Positions 25,659-39,424 of a stretch of 64,000 nt of DNA are shown piece by piece. Made by a program: the position numbers and the translations under genes. Position 1 is the stretch's first letter. Every line of letters begins with the position of its first letter. Source of the stretch: Billgrantia gudaonensis (GTDB taxonomy: Bacteria > Pseudomonadota > Gammaproteobacteria > Pseudomonadales > Halomonadaceae); assembly GCF_900100195.1 (NCBI RefSeq), contig NZ_FNES01000017.1, positions 18,858 through 82,857 of the forward strand. Reading direction: 5' to 3'. The notes below the pieces were generated by a model, which was not told the origin of the DNA, ran no database searches, and saw nothing but the letters and a program-made list of their open reading frames with translations.

Positions 25659-27083
25659 TCACGAGCGCGGTTGCTGTCTCAGCGTACCTGACTCTTCGTC
25701 GGCATGCTGGGGGCTGCAGGTCAGGCGCGCCAGCGCCTGCTCGTCGAGACGCTGGCGATCCACCTTGAGATAAGCCAGCCGTTCTTCGGGGACGACCAGA
25801 ACGTCCTCGACGCCGGCCACCTCGGCAAAGCGGGTCATCAGCGTCTCCAGGGCATCTTCGGGTTGATCGGCGTCCAGCGCCACCACTTCGCTGGCAAGGT
25901 GGGGCGGTGTCGGCATGCCGAGCATCAACGCCCCCCAGACCAGGGTCAGCGCTCCAGCCCCAAGGAACACGGCGGCCAGACCCCATTGCTGGGCCAGAAA
26001 CCCACCCATCACGCCGCCCAGGAAGGCCCCCAGAAACTGGCTGGTGGAGTAGATGCCCATGGCCGTGCCCTTGGCACCCGCCGGCGCCAGCTTGCTGATC
26101 ATCGACGGAAGGGTCGCCTCGAGCAGGTTGAAGCCGATGAAGAACACCAGCAACCAGGCGAACAGCGCCATGCCGCTACCGGCCAGGCCAGCCAGGCCGA
26201 ACAAGCTGACGGCGATCGCTGCGATGGCAAGCAAGCACATGCCCTTCATGCGCTGGCGCTTCTCGGCAACGATCACCAACGGCACCATGCCGATGAAGGC
26301 CAGGGCCATGACCCCGAGATAGGTCAGCCCATGCCGGTCGGCAGGGATGCCCGCTTCCACCAGCCGAAACGGCACCGCGACGAAGATCGCCATCAACACC
26401 AGATGCAGCGCGAAGATCGACATGTCTAGCCGCCACAGGTCGGCACGCGTGACGATATCGGCCAGTTGCCTGCGATCCATGCCCACGTCGCGGTGGCGCA
26501 GCCGACGTGGCGCAGGAGGTACCAGCTTCCACAGCACTGCCAGGCCCAGGACGGCCAGGCCGGCGGTGAACCAGAACACCGTCGCCAGGCCGAAGCTCGC
26601 CGCCAGCCAGGGCCCGAGCACCATGGCCACGGCGAAGGCGACACCGATGGAGAGGCCGATGGTGGCCATGGCGGCGGTGCGCACCTGCTCGCGGGTCTGG
26701 TCGGCGAGCAGCGCCATGATCGCCGCTGCCACGGCGCCGCTGCCCTGCAGACAGCGTCCGACGATCACCGCGGCGATGGTTTCGGCATTCGCCGCTACCA
26801 CGCTACCCAGCAGGAAGAGCAACAGCCCGACGGCGATCACCGGCTTGCGCCCGAGGCGATCGGAGAGCACGCCGAAGGGAATCTGCAGGATCGCCTGGGT
26901 CAGGCCATAGATACCCAGAGCCAGGCCCACCAGCAGCGGCGTGGCACCAGCCAGGTCGTCGGCATGCAGCGCCAGCACCGGCAGCACCATGAACAGCCCC
27001 AGCATGCGCGTGGCGTAGAGCCCGGCCAGGCCGGTGATGGCGCGCCGTTCGGCGGCGAGCAGCAGTCCTGAGACCTTGCGCAT
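25659..27083 (-). CDS. YajR-like major facilitator transporter with C-terminal YAM domain
   Basis: A 474-residue MFS drug:H+ antiporter-type protein with 12 membrane helices. Motif A is [11 protein letters not shown] after helix 2. Beyond helix 12, residues about 400-455 ([34 protein letters not shown]) look like the ferredoxin-fold YAM domain of YajR. Its substrate is unknown. The start is placed at the ATG giving [14 protein letters not shown]; an upstream ATG at 27125 is possible. It is divergent from uvrA and lies 55 bases before ssb on the same strand. Confidence 0.85.
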   Translation of the reverse strand: MRKVSGLLLAAERRAITGLAGLYATRMLGLFMVLPVLALHADDLAGATPLLVGLALGIYGLTQAILQIPFGVLSDRLGRKPVIAVGLLLFLLGSVVAANAETIAAVIVGRCLQGSGAVAAAIMALLADQTREQVRTAAMATIGLSIGVAFAVAMVLGPWLAASFGLATVFWFTAGLAVLGLAVLWKLVPPAPRRLRHRDVGMDRRQLADIVTRADLWRLDMSIFALHLVLMAIFVAVPFRLVEAGIPADRHGLTYLGVMALAFIGMVPLVIVAEKRQRMKGMCLLAIAAIAVSLFGLAGLAGSGMALFAWLLVFFIGFNLLEATLPSMISKLAPAGAKGTAMGIYSTSQFLGAFLGGVMGGFLAQQWGLAAVFLGAGALTLVWGALMLGMPTPPHLASEVVALDADQPEDALETLMTRFAEVAGVEDVLVVPEERLAYLKVDRQRLDEQALARLTCSPQHADEESGTLRQQPRS

Positions 27084-27185
27084 AGGCAGTCGCGCGTCCT
27101 CTCGATGGGAGGGCCGCAGCCCCATGGTCGAAACGACTATTCTAGCGTCTCTGGACGGTGCGGGAAACGCCACTCGACAGGCGCT

Positions 27186-27215
27186 TTGCCGCTTACCGCC
27201 GAGCGCCCGTATAAT
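27186..27215 (+). promoter_or_regulatory. sigma70 promoter of uvrA
   Basis: TTGCCG at 27186-27191, 18 bases, then a perfect TATAAT at 27210-27215, ending 30 bases before the uvrA start. No LexA-like CTGT-N8-ACAG box is visible nearby. Confidence 0.65.
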
Positions 27216-27245
27216 GGACGTTTTGCCGTGCGACACGAGGTGGGA

Positions 27246-30116
<2,871 letters not shown>

Positions 30117-30120
30117 TCAA

Positions 30121-30190
30121 GCTCGAAGCTCGAAGCTCGAAGCTCGAAGCTCGAAGCTCGAAGCTCGAAGCTCGAAGCTCGAAGCTCGAA
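30121..30190. repeat. GCTCGAA heptamer array, ten perfect copies
   Basis: Ten identical tandem copies of GCTCGAA (70 bases) directly after uvrA. A degenerate, inverted-looking echo (CAGCTTCAAGCTCAAGC) follows near 30233-30249. The array separates uvrA from the convergent alpha operon. It has no coding sense. Confidence 0.95.
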
Positions 30191-30292
30191 GGCAGCATGA
30201 GCCCGTTCACTCGGGGCTCAAGATTTTTCTTCCAGCTTCAAGCTCAAGCCTACGGAGCAGGCGTTCTTACAGCTCCCGGTGGAGCCGGGCAC

Positions 30293-30327
30293 AAAAAAAC
30301 CGGCTCCCTGAGGGAGCCGGTTTTTGT
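30293..30327. terminator. bidirectional terminator of uvrA and rplQ
   Basis: Stem CCGGCTCCC (30300-30308), loop TGA, stem GGGAGCCGG (30312-30320), with a run of A before and T after. It serves the alpha operon on the minus strand and uvrA on the plus strand. Confidence 0.92.
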
Positions 30328-30359
30328 CAGCGCTTGCCGAAGCCGGAGACCGGCGAGGA

Positions 30360-30752
30360 TCACTCCTCGACGGCTTCCTCGGCCTCCTCGACGACCGGAC
30401 GGTCGACGAGTTCGACATAGGCCATGGGCGCATTGTCGCCGGTGCGGTAGCCGCACTTGAGGATGCGCACATAGCCGCCGGGCCGCTCGACGTAACGCGG
30501 GCCGAGCTCATTGAAGAGCTTGCCCACCGCTTCCTTGGAGCGGGTGCGGCTGAAGGCCAGGCGTCGGTTGGCGACGCTGTCCTGCTTGGCCAGGGTGATC
30601 AGCGGCTCGATGACGCGACGCAGCTCCTTGGCCTTGGGCAGGGTTGTCTTGATCACTTCGTGCTCGATCAGCGACACGCTCATGTTCTTGAACATGGCCT
30701 GGCGATGCGAGCTGGTACGATTCAGGTGACGACCACTCTTACGATGACGCAT
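30360..30752 (-). CDS. rplQ: 50S ribosomal protein L17
   Basis: A 130-residue bL17 (E. coli 127) with the conserved opening [20 protein letters not shown] and [20 protein letters not shown]. An acidic tail (EEAEEAVEE) replaces the E. coli end, a style common in halophiles. Last gene of the alpha operon, 39 bases after rpoA, followed by a strong terminator. Confidence 0.97.
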   Translation of the reverse strand: MRHRKSGRHLNRTSSHRQAMFKNMSVSLIEHEVIKTTLPKAKELRRVIEPLITLAKQDSVANRRLAFSRTRSKEAVGKLFNELGPRYVERPGGYVRILKCGYRTGDNAPMAYVELVDRPVVEEAEEAVEE

Positions 30753-30791
30753 GGTTGTGATTCCTTACCAAACTGGGACTCGAGTCGACGC

Positions 30792-31790
30792 TCAGGCAGA
30801 GGTCTTGTCGTCCTTCAGGCTTGCCGGGGGCCAGTTTTCCAGCCGCATGCCCAGGGACAGACCGCGGGCCGCCAATACGTCCTTGATCTCGTTCAGGGAC
30901 TTCTTGCCGAGATTGGGCGTCTTGAGCAACTCCACCTCGGTGCGCTGGATGAGATCGCCGATGTAGTAGATGTTCTCGGCCTTCAGGCAGTTGGCACTGC
31001 GTACGGTCAACTCGAGATCGTCGACGGGGCGCAGCAGGATGGGATCGATGTGATCCTCTTCCTCTTCGATCTCCTGTTCCTTGTCGGCTTCCAGATCGAC
31101 GAACGCCGCCAACTGTTCCTGAAGGATGGTGGCACTGCGACGGATGGCCTCTTCGGGATCCAGGGTACCGTCGGTCTCCAGGTCGATGATCAGCTTGTCG
31201 AGATCGGTACGCTGCTCCACGCGTGCCGCATCCACGGCATAGGAGACGCGGCGCACCGGACTGAAGGTGGCATCCAACTGCAGGCGACCGATGGCGCGGG
31301 ACTCGTCGTCGGCGTCCACGCGAACATCGGCCGGCTCATAGCCGCGACCCCGCGCGACCTTGAGCTGCATCTTGAGCTCGGCACCTTCATTGACGTGGGC
31401 GATGATGTGGTCAGGATTGACGATTTCGACGTCGTGGTCGAGCACGATATCACCCGCGGTCACCACGGCCGGGCCCTGCTTGTTCAGCGAGAGCATCGCC
31501 TCGTCGCGACTGTGCATGCGGATGGCCACGTCTTTGAGATTCAGCAGAATCTCGATGACGTCTTCCTGAACCCCTTCGATGGCGCTGTACTCATGCTCGA
31601 CACCGGCGATCTCGGCCTCCACCACGGCACAGCCGGGCATGGACGAGAGCAGGATACGACGCAGCGCATTCCCCAGGGTGTGGCCGAAACCGCGCTCGAA
31701 CGGCTCGAGCACGATCTTCGCGTGGTGAGCGCTGATCTCTTCGACCTTGATATCGCGCGGACGGAGAAACTCTGTCACTGAACGCTGCAT
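30792..31790 (-). CDS. rpoA: RNA polymerase alpha subunit
   Basis: A 332-residue alpha subunit (E. coli 329). The N-terminal dimerisation domain includes [17 protein letters not shown] and the C-terminal domain [19 protein letters not shown] and [20 protein letters not shown], which contact UP elements and activators. The acidic linker ([17 protein letters not shown]) is richer in Glu than usual. It follows rpsD by 84 bases in the alpha operon. Confidence 0.98.
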   Translation of the reverse strand: MQRSVTEFLRPRDIKVEEISAHHAKIVLEPFERGFGHTLGNALRRILLSSMPGCAVVEAEIAGVEHEYSAIEGVQEDVIEILLNLKDVAIRMHSRDEAMLSLNKQGPAVVTAGDIVLDHDVEIVNPDHIIAHVNEGAELKMQLKVARGRGYEPADVRVDADDESRAIGRLQLDATFSPVRRVSYAVDAARVEQRTDLDKLIIDLETDGTLDPEEAIRRSATILQEQLAAFVDLEADKEQEIEEEEDHIDPILLRPVDDLELTVRSANCLKAENIYYIGDLIQRTEVELLKTPNLGKKSLNEIKDVLAARGLSLGMRLENWPPASLKDDKTSA

Positions 31791-31874
31791 AACTACACCT
31801 ATAAGGCTGCCAAACGGTTACTCGGTACTCGGCACCGGCCCCGCCAGGGGCCGGCACGACGCGAACAGCGACGT

Positions 31875-32495
31875 TTACTTCGAGTACAGCTCGACGATCA
31901 GGTTTTCGTTGATGTCGGCAGACAGGTCGCCGCGTTCCGGGATAGCCTTGAAGGTGCCTTCCATCTTCTTCGCGTCCACCTCGATCCAGGCCACATCACC
32001 GCGGTTCGCAGCGATGCCGAGCGCATTCTGGATGCGCGCCTGATTCTTCGCTTTCTCGCGAATGGACACCACGTCACCGGGCTTGACCTGGTAGGAGGCC
32101 ACGTTGACGGCCCGGCCATTGACGGCGATCGCCTTGTGGCTCACCAGCTGACGTGCTTCGGCGCGCGTGGCACCGAAACCCATGCGGTAGACGACGTTGT
32201 CCAGTCGGGTTTCGAGCAGTTGCAGCAGAACTTCGCCAGTGGCGCCGGAGCGGCGTGCCGCTTCCTTGTAGTAGCTGCGGAACTGCTTTTCGAGTACGCC
32301 GTACATGCGGCGCACCTTCTGCTTCTCGCGAAGCTGCAAGCCGTAGTCGGAAAGACGCTGACGGCGCTGGCCGTGCACACCCGGGATCTGCTCGGATTTG
32401 CACTTCTTCTCGAAGGGAGTGACACCGCTCTTGAGAAAGAGGTCGGTGCCTTCACGACGAGACAGTTTGCACTTCGGTCCAATATAACGAGCCAT
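31875..32495 (-). CDS. rpsD: 30S ribosomal protein S4
   Basis: A 206-residue uS4, the same length as in E. coli. The S4 RNA-binding domain is visible around 95-155 ([33 protein letters not shown]). It nucleates 30S body assembly with 16S rRNA and in E. coli represses the alpha operon. Here it sits 12 bases downstream of rpsK. It is the non-zinc form, as the N terminus lacks the four-cysteine set. Confidence 0.97.
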   Translation of the reverse strand: MARYIGPKCKLSRREGTDLFLKSGVTPFEKKCKSEQIPGVHGQRRQRLSDYGLQLREKQKVRRMYGVLEKQFRSYYKEAARRSGATGEVLLQLLETRLDNVVYRMGFGATRAEARQLVSHKAIAVNGRAVNVASYQVKPGDVVSIREKAKNQARIQNALGIAANRGDVAWIEVDAKKMEGTFKAIPERGDLSADINENLIVELYSK

Positions 32496-32507
32496 GAATC
32501 TGTCTCC

Positions 32508-32894
32508 TTAAACGCGGCGTTTCTTCGGCGGACGGCAGCCATTGTGGGGAATGGGCGTCGCGTCGGTGATGCTCTGCACGCGGAAGCCGGCGGCGCTCAG
32601 CGCGCGCACGGCGGATTCACGACCCGGACCGGGGCCTTTGACCAGCACGTCGACGTTTTTCACACCATACTCGGCTGCAGCGGTCGCTGCACGTTCGCTT
32701 GCCACTTGAGCAGCGAACGGGGTGCTCTTGCGAGAACCACGAAAACCCGAACCACCGGCAGTCGCCCAGGAGAGCGCGTTGCCCTGGCGGTCTGTGATCG
32801 TCACGATCGTGTTGTTAAAAGAGGCGTGGATATGCGCGACGGCATCCACTACCTGCTTTTTAACCTTCTTGCGGTTGCTACGCGGGTTAGCCAT
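32508..32894 (-). CDS. rpsK: 30S ribosomal protein S11
   Basis: A 128-residue uS11 (E. coli 129), a platform protein contacting the 3' end of 16S rRNA. Conserved parts include [40 protein letters not shown] and the end [20 protein letters not shown]. It lies between rpsM and rpsD in the alpha operon. Confidence 0.97.
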   Translation of the reverse strand: MANPRSNRKKVKKQVVDAVAHIHASFNNTIVTITDRQGNALSWATAGGSGFRGSRKSTPFAAQVASERAATAAAEYGVKNVDVLVKGPGPGRESAVRALSAAGFRVQSITDATPIPHNGCRPPKKRRV

Positions 32895-32933
32895 GTTGAT
32901 GTCGTTTCCTGTCGTTACGCCAGAACGTGCGTG

Positions 32934-33290
32934 TTACTTGCGAATCGGCTTACGCGGGCCCTTGCGGGTACGCGCATTGGTCTTGGTACGCTGACCACGC
33001 AGCGGAAGACCGCGACGATGACGCAGACCACGATAGCAACCCAGGTCCATGAGACGCTTGATGTTGAGCGTCACATCACGACGAAGGTCACCTTCCACGG
33101 TGTACTTGCCGACTTCACTACGCAGGGTATCCACTTCCTCAGAGGACAGCTCCTGAATCTTGGTGGTCGGCGCGATGCCGGCGGCGGCACAAATGTCACG
33201 TGCGCGCGTACGGCCAATCCCGAAGATATAGGTCAGCGAGATCGCCGCATGCTTGTTGTCCGGGATATTGACGCCTGCTATACGGGCCAT
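32934..33290 (-). CDS. rpsM: 30S ribosomal protein S13
   Basis: A 118-residue uS13, same length as E. coli, of the 30S head at the bridge to the 50S subunit. It begins [15 protein letters not shown] and ends with the basic tail [20 protein letters not shown]. In E. coli the S4 repressor site overlaps the start of rpsM; the 122-base spacer upstream could hold an equivalent, but I could not fold it convincingly. Confidence 0.97.
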   Translation of the reverse strand: MARIAGVNIPDNKHAAISLTYIFGIGRTRARDICAAAGIAPTTKIQELSSEEVDTLRSEVGKYTVEGDLRRDVTLNIKRLMDLGCYRGLRHRRGLPLRGQRTKTNARTRKGPRKPIRK

Positions 33291-33412
33291 CAGCTTACTC
33301 CGAAATTTGAGCGGCTTGCTCGTTGGGTCACTACAAAAGGCGCAACAGCATACCCCTTTATCCGGACAGGGACAAGGGGCATGCCGGCACCGCTTTCAAT
33401 GAACGCCAGAAA

Positions 33413-33526
33413 TCAACCCTGGCGCTGCTTGTGCCGCGGCTCCGTACAGATGACGCGCACGGCGCCATTGCGACGGATGATCTTGCAGTTACGGCACATC
33501 TTCTTGACGGAAGCTCGAACTTTCAT
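33413..33526 (-). CDS. rpmJ: 50S ribosomal protein L36 (zinc-ribbon form)
   Basis: A 37-residue bL36: begins [19 protein letters not shown] and ends in [11 protein letters not shown]. The zinc ligands C11, C14, C27 and H32 are all present, so this is the zinc-dependent (C+) form. It lies 29 bases behind secY, as in most gammaproteobacteria, and closes the spc operon before rpsM. Confidence 0.96.
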   Translation of the reverse strand: MKVRASVKKMCRNCKIIRRNGAVRVICTEPRHKQRQG

Positions 33527-33555
33527 CGTTCTCTCCAAATCGCGTGCGGCACGCC

Positions 33556-34887
33556 TCAGCGCATGATGCCGCCGCTACCGTAGCCTTTCAGGTTGGACTT
33601 CTTCATCACCGAGTCGTACTGATGCGACATGAGATGCGACTGTACCTGGGCCATGAAATCCATGATCACCACCACCACGATCAGCAGCGACGTACCGCCA
33701 AAGAAGAACGGCACGTTCCAGGCCACGATCAGGAACTGCGGCATCAAGGAAACGCCAGTGATGTACAGGGCACCGAACAAGGTGAGACGCGTCATGACCT
33801 TGTCGACGTAGCGAGCGGTCTGCTCGCCGGGGCGAATTCCCGGCAGGAAGGCCCCCGACTTCTTGAGGTTGTCGGCGACGTCCTTGGGATTGAAGACCAG
33901 CGCTGTGTAAAAGAAGCAGAAGAATACCACCGCCACCGCGAAAAGCAAGATGTACAACGGCTGACCCGGCCCAAGGGCCTGGGACGCACGCTGCAGCCAC
34001 TCGAGCCCATCACCGGCGCCAACCCACTGCCCCAGCGAAGCGGGAAACAGCAGGATGCTGGAGGCGAAGATCGCCGGAATGACACCCGCCATGTTCACCT
34101 TGAGCGGCAGATAGCTGCTCTGCCCGGCATACATCTTGTTGCCCACCTGGCGCCGCGGATAGTTGACCGTGATCCGACGCTGTCCACGCTCGATGAACAC
34201 CACCAGAGCGACGGTGGCGATACCCAGTGCAGACAGCGCCAACAGCGGCAGCACGTTCCACGCACCCTCGTTGCGCGCCAGCTCGAAGGCCTGACCCACG
34301 GCACCCGGCAGACCGGCAACGATCCCCGCGAAGATCAGCAGCGAAATGCCGTTGCCGATGCCCTTCTCGGTGATCTGCTCACCCAGCCACATCAGGAACA
34401 CCGCACCCGTGACGAAGCTCACGATGGCAGTGAAATAGAAACTGAAGTCGGCCGTGTAGGCGATGCCCTGACTGGCCAGTCCCACCGACATGCCCGTGGC
34501 CTGGATCAGCGCCAGTAACACGGTCCCGTAGCGGGTGTACTGGCTGATCTTGCGGCGGCCGGCCTCGCCTTCCTTCTTGAGCTGCTCGAGCTGCGGCGAG
34601 ACGGCGGTCAGCAGCTGCATGATGATCGACGCCGAGATGTAGGGCATGATGCCCAGCGCCATGATGCTCATGCGCTCCAGGGCGCCACCCGAGAACATGT
34701 TGAACATGCCCAGGATGGTGCCCTGCTGCTCCCTGAACAAGGCAGCAAGCTGGTCAGGATTGATACCGGGCACGGGAATGTGGGCACCGATGCGGTACAC
34801 CACGATGGCGAGGAGCACGAAGCGCAGGCGCGCCCATAGTTCACTCAAACCGCTGCCCATCGCCGGCATGTTTCCTGACTTGGCCAT
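33556..34887 (-). CDS. secY: protein translocase subunit SecY
   Basis: A 443-residue SecY with ten membrane helices, the channel of the Sec translocon with SecE and SecG. Conserved parts are [24 protein letters not shown] helix 1 ([15 protein letters not shown]), the plug region with [20 protein letters not shown], and the cytosolic C-terminal loop with [13 protein letters not shown]. Its ATG follows the rplO stop without a gap. It is the only non-ribosomal gene in the spc operon. Confidence 0.97.
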   Translation of the reverse strand: MAKSGNMPAMGSGLSELWARLRFVLLAIVVYRIGAHIPVPGINPDQLAALFREQQGTILGMFNMFSGGALERMSIMALGIMPYISASIIMQLLTAVSPQLEQLKKEGEAGRRKISQYTRYGTVLLALIQATGMSVGLASQGIAYTADFSFYFTAIVSFVTGAVFLMWLGEQITEKGIGNGISLLIFAGIVAGLPGAVGQAFELARNEGAWNVLPLLALSALGIATVALVVFIERGQRRITVNYPRRQVGNKMYAGQSSYLPLKVNMAGVIPAIFASSILLFPASLGQWVGAGDGLEWLQRASQALGPGQPLYILLFAVAVVFFCFFYTALVFNPKDVADNLKKSGAFLPGIRPGEQTARYVDKVMTRLTLFGALYITGVSLMPQFLIVAWNVPFFFGGTSLLIVVVVIMDFMAQVQSHLMSHQYDSVMKKSNLKGYGSGGIMR

Positions 34888-35322
34888 TTAGTCCTCTACC
34901 TTGCCGCCGGCGGCTTCGATCGCGGCACGGGCACCCTTGGTGACCTTGAGACCGCGCACGTTGACCGCCTTGTTCAGTTCGCCGGAAAGAATGACCTTCG
35001 CATGCTGCGTGGCGTCCTTCAGCACGTTGGCCTGCTTCAGCGTCTCCAGGGTGACCTCGTCACCCGCCACCTTGGCCAGCTCGGCCAGGCGCACTTCCTC
35101 GGAAACCAGCGATTTCGCGGAAGTGAAGCCGAACTTGGGCAGGCGACGCTGCAGCGGCATCTGGCCGCCCTCGAAACCGGGCTTCACCGTACCGCCACTG
35201 CGCGACTTGAGACCCTTGTGGCCGCGGCCACCGGTCTTGCCGAGACCGGAACCGATACCGCGTCCGACGCGCTTCTCGGCGTGCTTGGAGCCCGGTGCCG
35301 GGCTCAGCGTGTTGAGTTTCAT
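34888..35322 (-). CDS. rplO: 50S ribosomal protein L15
   Basis: A 144-residue uL15, as in E. coli. The glycine/arginine-rich extension ([20 protein letters not shown]) threads into 23S rRNA; the globular part contains [18 protein letters not shown]. It lies three bases behind rpmD and directly before secY. Confidence 0.97.
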   Translation of the reverse strand: MKLNTLSPAPGSKHAEKRVGRGIGSGLGKTGGRGHKGLKSRSGGTVKPGFEGGQMPLQRRLPKFGFTSAKSLVSEEVRLAELAKVAGDEVTLETLKQANVLKDATQHAKVILSGELNKAVNVRGLKVTKGARAAIEAAGGKVED

Positions 35323-35325
35323 GGA

Positions 35326-35508
35326 TTACTCTCCCTCTACCCGCACAAGGTAGTTGACCTTGTGGATCATGCCGCGCACGGCAGGGGTGTCTTCCAGTTC
35401 GACCGTGTGACCGATACGGCGCAGCCCAAGGCCCTTCATGGTGGCCTTATGCTTGGGCAGCGTACCGATGGTGCTGCGGGTCTGGGTAACCTTGATCGTT
35501 GCTGCCAT
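35326..35508 (-). CDS. rpmD: 50S ribosomal protein L30
   Basis: A 60-residue uL30 (E. coli 59): [20 protein letters not shown], then [20 protein letters not shown]. The ATG giving this start is chosen; the longer open frame upstream lies within rpsE. rpmD is five bases behind rpsE. Confidence 0.96.
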   Translation of the reverse strand: MAATIKVTQTRSTIGTLPKHKATMKGLGLRRIGHTVELEDTPAVRGMIHKVNYLVRVEGE

Positions 35509-35513
35509 GGTAT

Positions 35514-36014
35514 TCACCCCGTGATCGCTTCGACGCTCAGGCCGCGCTTGGCGGCGATGTCGTCCGGCGATTGCATGGAGGCGAGACCGTTGACGGTCGC
35601 CCGCACCACGTTCACCGGATTGGTGGATCCGTAGCACTTGGCCAGGACGTCGTGGACGCCGGCCAGCTCGAGCACGGAGCGCATGGCGCCGCCAGCGATG
35701 ATCCCGGTACCCTCGGAGGCCGGCTGCATGTACACCTTGGAGGCACCGTGACGCGCCTTGACCGGGTACTGCAGGGTATGGCCCTTGAGGCTCACCTTGA
35801 CCATGTTGCGACGCGCCTGATCCATGGCCTTCTGGATCGCGACCGGCACTTCACGCGCCTTGCCGCGACCGAAGCCCACACGACCGTTCCCGTCGCCGAC
35901 GACGGTCAGGGCGGTGAAACCGAAGATTCGGCCACCCTTGACCACCTTGGCGACGCGATTGACCTGCACGAGCTTCTCTTGCAGATCGCCGGTGTTCTGT
36001 TCGTTCTTCGCCAT
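35514..36014 (-). CDS. rpsE: 30S ribosomal protein S5
   Basis: A 166-residue uS5 (E. coli 167), important for decoding accuracy and mRNA unwinding at the entry site. It has the double-stranded RNA-binding part ([20 protein letters not shown]) and the loop [16 protein letters not shown] where spectinomycin-resistance changes fall; the loop looks wild type. Confidence 0.97.
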   Translation of the reverse strand: MAKNEQNTGDLQEKLVQVNRVAKVVKGGRIFGFTALTVVGDGNGRVGFGRGKAREVPVAIQKAMDQARRNMVKVSLKGHTLQYPVKARHGASKVYMQPASEGTGIIAGGAMRSVLELAGVHDVLAKCYGSTNPVNVVRATVNGLASMQSPDDIAAKRGLSVEAITG

Positions 36015-36025
36015 CGTAAAACCCT

Positions 36026-36376
36026 TTAGAATTCCAGGCCGCCTTCACGTGCGGCGTCGGCCAGGGCCTTGACACGGCCGTGGTACTTGAACCCGGCACG
36101 GTCGAAAGCCACCTGGGAGATGCCAGCCTGCTTGGCGCGTTCGGCAATCAATGCGCCCACCTTGGCAGCGGCATCGGCGTTGCCGGTCGCACCTTCGCGC
36201 AGTGCCTTGTCCAGCGTGGAAGCGCTGGCCAGGACCTTGGCTCCATCCGGCGAGATGATCTGCGCGTAGATGTGACGCGGGGTACGGTTGACGCACAGGC
36301 GATGCACGCCCAGCTCGCGGATCTTGGCGCGAGCGCGGCGGGCACGACGGAGACGAGATTCTTTCTTCGCGTTCAT
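36026..36376 (-). CDS. rplR: 50S ribosomal protein L18
   Basis: A 116-residue uL18 (E. coli 117), which binds 5S rRNA with L5 and L25 in the central protuberance. The basic N terminus [15 protein letters not shown] and the end [19 protein letters not shown] are conserved. spc operon, 11 bases before rpsE. Confidence 0.97.
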   Translation of the reverse strand: MNAKKESRLRRARRARAKIRELGVHRLCVNRTPRHIYAQIISPDGAKVLASASTLDKALREGATGNADAAAKVGALIAERAKQAGISQVAFDRAGFKYHGRVKALADAAREGGLEF

Positions 36377-36385
36377 AACCCTGCC

Positions 36386-36916
36386 TTACTTCTTCTTGGC
36401 TTCTTTGCGACGCACCTGCTCGTCGGCGTAACGAACACCCTTGCCCTTGTAGGGCTCGGGCGGCCGGAAGGCGCGAATTTCCGCAGCGACCTGGCCGAGC
36501 TTCTGCTTGTCCGCGCTCTTCAGCACGATGACGGTGTTCTTGGGCGTTTCCGCCGTGACACCCTCGGGCAGCGTGTAGTCGACCGGGTGCGAGAAGCCCA
36601 GTGTCAGATTGAGCGTCTGGCCCTTGGCCTGGGCACGATAGCCGACGCCGTTGATCTCGAGGGTCTTGGTGAAACCCTCGGAGGTGCCGGTGACCAGGTT
36701 CTGGACCAGAGCGCGCGTGGTGCCGGCCATCGCCCAGGACTTGGCCGTCTCGCTGGGAGTGAAGGTCAGTTGACCCTCCTCCTGGCCGATGACCACGTCG
36801 GGGTGGACGGACATGGAAAGCGTGCCCTGGCTGCCCTTGACGGTCAGCTGATCGCCGTCGAGCTTGACGTCGACGCCGGCAGGCACTTTAACCGGATATT
36901 TGGCTACGCGTGACAT
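36386..36916 (-). CDS. rplF: 50S ribosomal protein L6
   Basis: A 176-residue uL6 (E. coli 177), close to the factor-binding site. It starts [20 protein letters not shown] and has the C-terminal RNA-binding block [20 protein letters not shown]. It lies between rpsH and rplR with nine-base gaps on each side. Confidence 0.97.
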   Translation of the reverse strand: MSRVAKYPVKVPAGVDVKLDGDQLTVKGSQGTLSMSVHPDVVIGQEEGQLTFTPSETAKSWAMAGTTRALVQNLVTGTSEGFTKTLEINGVGYRAQAKGQTLNLTLGFSHPVDYTLPEGVTAETPKNTVIVLKSADKQKLGQVAAEIRAFRPPEPYKGKGVRYADEQVRRKEAKKK

Positions 36917-36925
36917 TCCAAACTC

Positions 36926-37318
36926 CTAGAATACGGTGCAGATGACTTCGCCACCGACGCCGGCCTGACGGGCGGCACGGTCGGTCATCACGCCCTGCGA
37001 GGTCGTGACGATCGCCACGCCCAGGCCGTCTGCCACCTTGGGCAGGGAGTCCTTGCCGCGGTACTGGCGCAGGGACGGCTTGGAAGCCCGCTGCAGGTGC
37101 TCGATGACCGGCTTGCCCTCGAAATACTTGAGGGTCACGCTCAGCTCGGGCTTGGCGCCCTCGGCCACCGCGAAGTCGGCGATGTAGCCCTCTTCCTTCA
37201 GCACGCGGGCCACCTCGACCTTGAGCTTCGAGGACGGCATGGTGACCGTCTCCTTGGTGGCCTGCTGCGCATTGCGGATACGGGTGAACATATCCGCCAG
37301 AGTGTCTTGCATGCTCAT
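36926..37318 (-). CDS. rpsH: 30S ribosomal protein S8
   Basis: A 130-residue uS8 (E. coli 130), binding 16S rRNA helix 21. Begins [20 protein letters not shown] and ends in the RNA-binding part [24 protein letters not shown] (residues around 105-125) and GGEVICTVF. In E. coli S8 is the repressor of the spc operon. Confidence 0.97.
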   Translation of the reverse strand: MSMQDTLADMFTRIRNAQQATKETVTMPSSKLKVEVARVLKEEGYIADFAVAEGAKPELSVTLKYFEGKPVIEHLQRASKPSLRQYRGKDSLPKVADGLGVAIVTTSQGVMTDRAARQAGVGGEVICTVF

Positions 37319-37353
37319 GTACGTTGCGCTCCTGATGTTTCCACGTGGCGGTC

Positions 37354-37659
37354 TTACCAGCTGGACTTCTTGAGTCCCGGGACCTCGCCACGCATGGCGG
37401 CTTCACGCAGCTTGTTGCGGCCAAGGCCGAACTTGTTGTAGTAGCCGTGCGGACGACCGGTGACGCGGCAGCGATTGCGCTGGCGCACCGGGCTGGAATC
37501 GCGCGGCAACTGCTGCAGTTTCAGCGTTGCGTCGAAGCGCTCTTCGTCGGAAGCGTTCACGTCCTGGATGATCGCCTTGAGCTGGGCGCGCTTGGCCGCG
37601 TACTTCTCGACCAGCTTGGCGCGCTTGAGCTCACGCTCTACCATGCTTTTCTTTGCCAT
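37354..37659 (-). CDS. rpsN: 30S ribosomal protein S14 (zinc-free form)
   Basis: A 101-residue uS14 of the long, C-minus form: [20 protein letters not shown] at the start, [20 protein letters not shown] in the core, and no CxxC pairs, so no zinc. It belongs to the 30S head. spc operon between rplE and rpsH. Confidence 0.97.
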   Translation of the reverse strand: MAKKSMVERELKRAKLVEKYAAKRAQLKAIIQDVNASDEERFDATLKLQQLPRDSSPVRQRNRCRVTGRPHGYYNKFGLGRNKLREAAMRGEVPGLKKSSW

Positions 37660-37669
37660 GATCCCACCC

Positions 37670-38209
37670 TTATCTCTTGAACGGGAAGTTCAGCGCGCTG
37701 AGCAGAGCACGCCCTTCCTCATCGGTGTTGGCGGTGGTGGTGATGGTGACATCCAGACCACGAATCCGGTCGATCTTATCATATTCGATCTCCGGGAAGA
37801 TGATCTGCTCACGCACCCCCATGGAGTAGTTGCCACGACCGTCGAAGGACTTCGGGTTGAGACCACGGAAGTCACGTACGCGGGGGATCGCGATGTTGAC
37901 CAGACGATCGAGGAATTCCCACATGCGCTCGCGGCGCAGGGTCACCTTGATGCCGATCGGCCAACCTTCGCGCACCTTGAAGCCCGCGATGGACTTGCGC
38001 GCCTTGGTCACCACCGGCTTCTGACCGGAGAGTTTCTCCAGGTCGGCGATGGCATTCTCGATCAGCTTCTTGTCACTGGTCGCGTCGCCGATGCCCATGT
38101 TCAAGGTCACCTTGGAGACCCGCGGCACCTGCATCACGTTGGCGTAGCTGAACTGCTCTTTGAGCTGAGCCACCACCTCGTTCTGATAACGTTCTTTCAA
38201 GTTCGCCAT
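37670..38209 (-). CDS. rplE: 50S ribosomal protein L5
   Basis: A 179-residue uL5 (E. coli 179), which binds 5S rRNA and touches S13 and the P-site tRNA. It has [24 protein letters not shown] block near 130-150 and the end [20 protein letters not shown]. The S8 control site of E. coli lies at the start of rplE; I did not verify an equivalent here. Confidence 0.97.
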   Translation of the reverse strand: MANLKERYQNEVVAQLKEQFSYANVMQVPRVSKVTLNMGIGDATSDKKLIENAIADLEKLSGQKPVVTKARKSIAGFKVREGWPIGIKVTLRRERMWEFLDRLVNIAIPRVRDFRGLNPKSFDGRGNYSMGVREQIIFPEIEYDKIDRIRGLDVTITTTANTDEEGRALLSALNFPFKR

Positions 38210-38227
38210 TTTGCTACCCGACTCGCG

Positions 38228-38545
38228 TTAGGCGTCGATCTGCGTCTGCGTCGACTTGTAAATGCGTACCTTGGTACCGTCTTCCTTGATCTGGAAGCCG
38301 ACGCGATCCGCCTTACCGGTCTCCTGATTGAAGATCGCCACGTTGGACGCGTGAATCGGAGCCTCGCGCTCGACGATACCGCCCTGCTTGCCCGCCATGG
38401 GGTTGGGCTTGGTGTGACGCTTGATCATGTTCACACCGGACACGACGAAGCGTTCGTCCTTGAGGACGCGCTTGACGGTGCCGCGCTTGCCCTTGTCCTT
38501 GCCGGCGATGACGATCACTTCATCGTCACGTTTGATCTTTTGCAT
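38228..38545 (-). CDS. rplX: 50S ribosomal protein L24
   Basis: A 105-residue uL24 (E. coli 104), an assembly initiator bound to 23S domain I. The KOW motif is at the N terminus ([20 protein letters not shown]), followed by [20 protein letters not shown]. spc operon, 14 bases behind rplN. Confidence 0.97.
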   Translation of the reverse strand: MQKIKRDDEVIVIAGKDKGKRGTVKRVLKDERFVVSGVNMIKRHTKPNPMAGKQGGIVEREAPIHASNVAIFNQETGKADRVGFQIKEDGTKVRIYKSTQTQIDA

Positions 38546-38559
38546 ATCCGCCTCGCTCC

Positions 38560-38931
38560 TTACAGCACTTCGGGCGCCAGGGAAATGATCTTCATGAACT
38601 TCTCGGTGCGAAGTTCACGGGTCACCGGCCCGAAGATACGGGTACCGATCGGCTGCTCGTTGGTGTTGTTCAACAGAACCGCCGCATTTCCGTCGAAGCG
38701 GATCAGCGAACCGTCGTTACGACGAACGCCGCTCCGGGTGCGAACCACCACCGCCTTGAGTACCTGGCCCTTCTTGACCTTGCCACGCGGGATGGCTTCC
38801 TTCACCGTTACCTTGATGATGTCGCCCACGCGAGCGTAGCGGCGGTGCGAACCGCCCAGCACCTTGATGCACTGCACCCGGCGCGCTCCGCTGTTGTCGG
38901 CGACATCCAGCATTGTCTGAGTCTGAATCAT
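38560..38931 (-). CDS. rplN: 50S ribosomal protein L14
   Basis: A 123-residue uL14, same length as E. coli, forming bridge B5/B8 to the 30S subunit and the docking site for RsfS. It begins [20 protein letters not shown] and ends [19 protein letters not shown]. It is the first gene of the spc operon, 39 bases after rpsQ; no strong separate promoter was seen in that gap. Confidence 0.97.
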   Translation of the reverse strand: MIQTQTMLDVADNSGARRVQCIKVLGGSHRRYARVGDIIKVTVKEAIPRGKVKKGQVLKAVVVRTRSGVRRNDGSLIRFDGNAAVLLNNTNEQPIGTRIFGPVTRELRTEKFMKIISLAPEVL

Positions 38932-38970
38932 CGGTTTTCTCCAAACCTAACCTGACTGCACTCGCCGAGC

Positions 38971-39231
38971 TCAGCCCTTGGCCTGCTCGATCACCTCGAC
39001 CAGGGTCCAGGCCTTCTTGCGCGACAGCGGACGACACTCCTGGATGGAGACCGTGTCACCGGTCTTCGCCTGGTTGGCCTCGTCATGGGCATGCAGCTTG
39101 GTGGAGCGCTTCATGTACTTGCCATAGATCGGGTGGCGCTCGCGGCGCTCGATCATCACGACGATGGACTTCTCCATCTTGTCGCTCACCACCTTGCCGG
39201 TGAGCGTACGGGCTTTCTTCTCTTCGGCCAT
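38971..39231 (-). CDS. rpsQ: 30S ribosomal protein S17
   Basis: An 86-residue uS17 (E. coli 84): [19 protein letters not shown] at the start, [20 protein letters not shown] near the end. The ATG at 39231 is chosen; a GTG at 39240 in frame would leave only three bases after the AAGG. Last gene of the S10 operon, one base behind rpmC. Confidence 0.95.
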   Translation of the reverse strand: MAEEKKARTLTGKVVSDKMEKSIVVMIERRERHPIYGKYMKRSTKLHAHDEANQAKTGDTVSIQECRPLSRKKAWTLVEVIEQAKG

Positions 39232-39232
39232 C

Positions 39233-39424
39233 TCAGTCACCTGCCTTCTCGTTGAGCACAGTCTTAACGCGGGCGATATCCCGACGGACCTGCTTGAGCA
39301 GATGCGTCTGGCTCAGCTGGCCGGTGGCCTTCTGCATGCGCAGGTTGAACTGCTCCTTGAGCAACTCGAGGAGCTGCTCACGGAGTTCCTCGACTGACTT
39401 TTCACGAATTTCCTGGGCTTTCAT
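39233..39424 (-). CDS. rpmC: 50S ribosomal protein L29
   Basis: A 63-residue uL29, same length as E. coli: [20 protein letters not shown], with the helical hairpin ending [13 protein letters not shown]. It sits at the tunnel exit near L23. The ATG overlaps the rplP stop by one base (TGATG); a GTG one codon earlier is also in frame. Confidence 0.95.
   Translation of the reverse strand: MKAQEIREKSVEELREQLLELLKEQFNLRMQKATGQLSQTHLLKQVRRDIARVKTVLNEKAGD

Noticed and set aside
27084..27245. SOS box in front of uvrA
   Set aside because: No CTGT-N8-ACAG-like sequence; only a plain sigma70 promoter is visible.
30121..30190. CRISPR array
   Set aside because: Units are seven bases with no spacers between them and no cas genes nearby; it is a simple tandem repeat.
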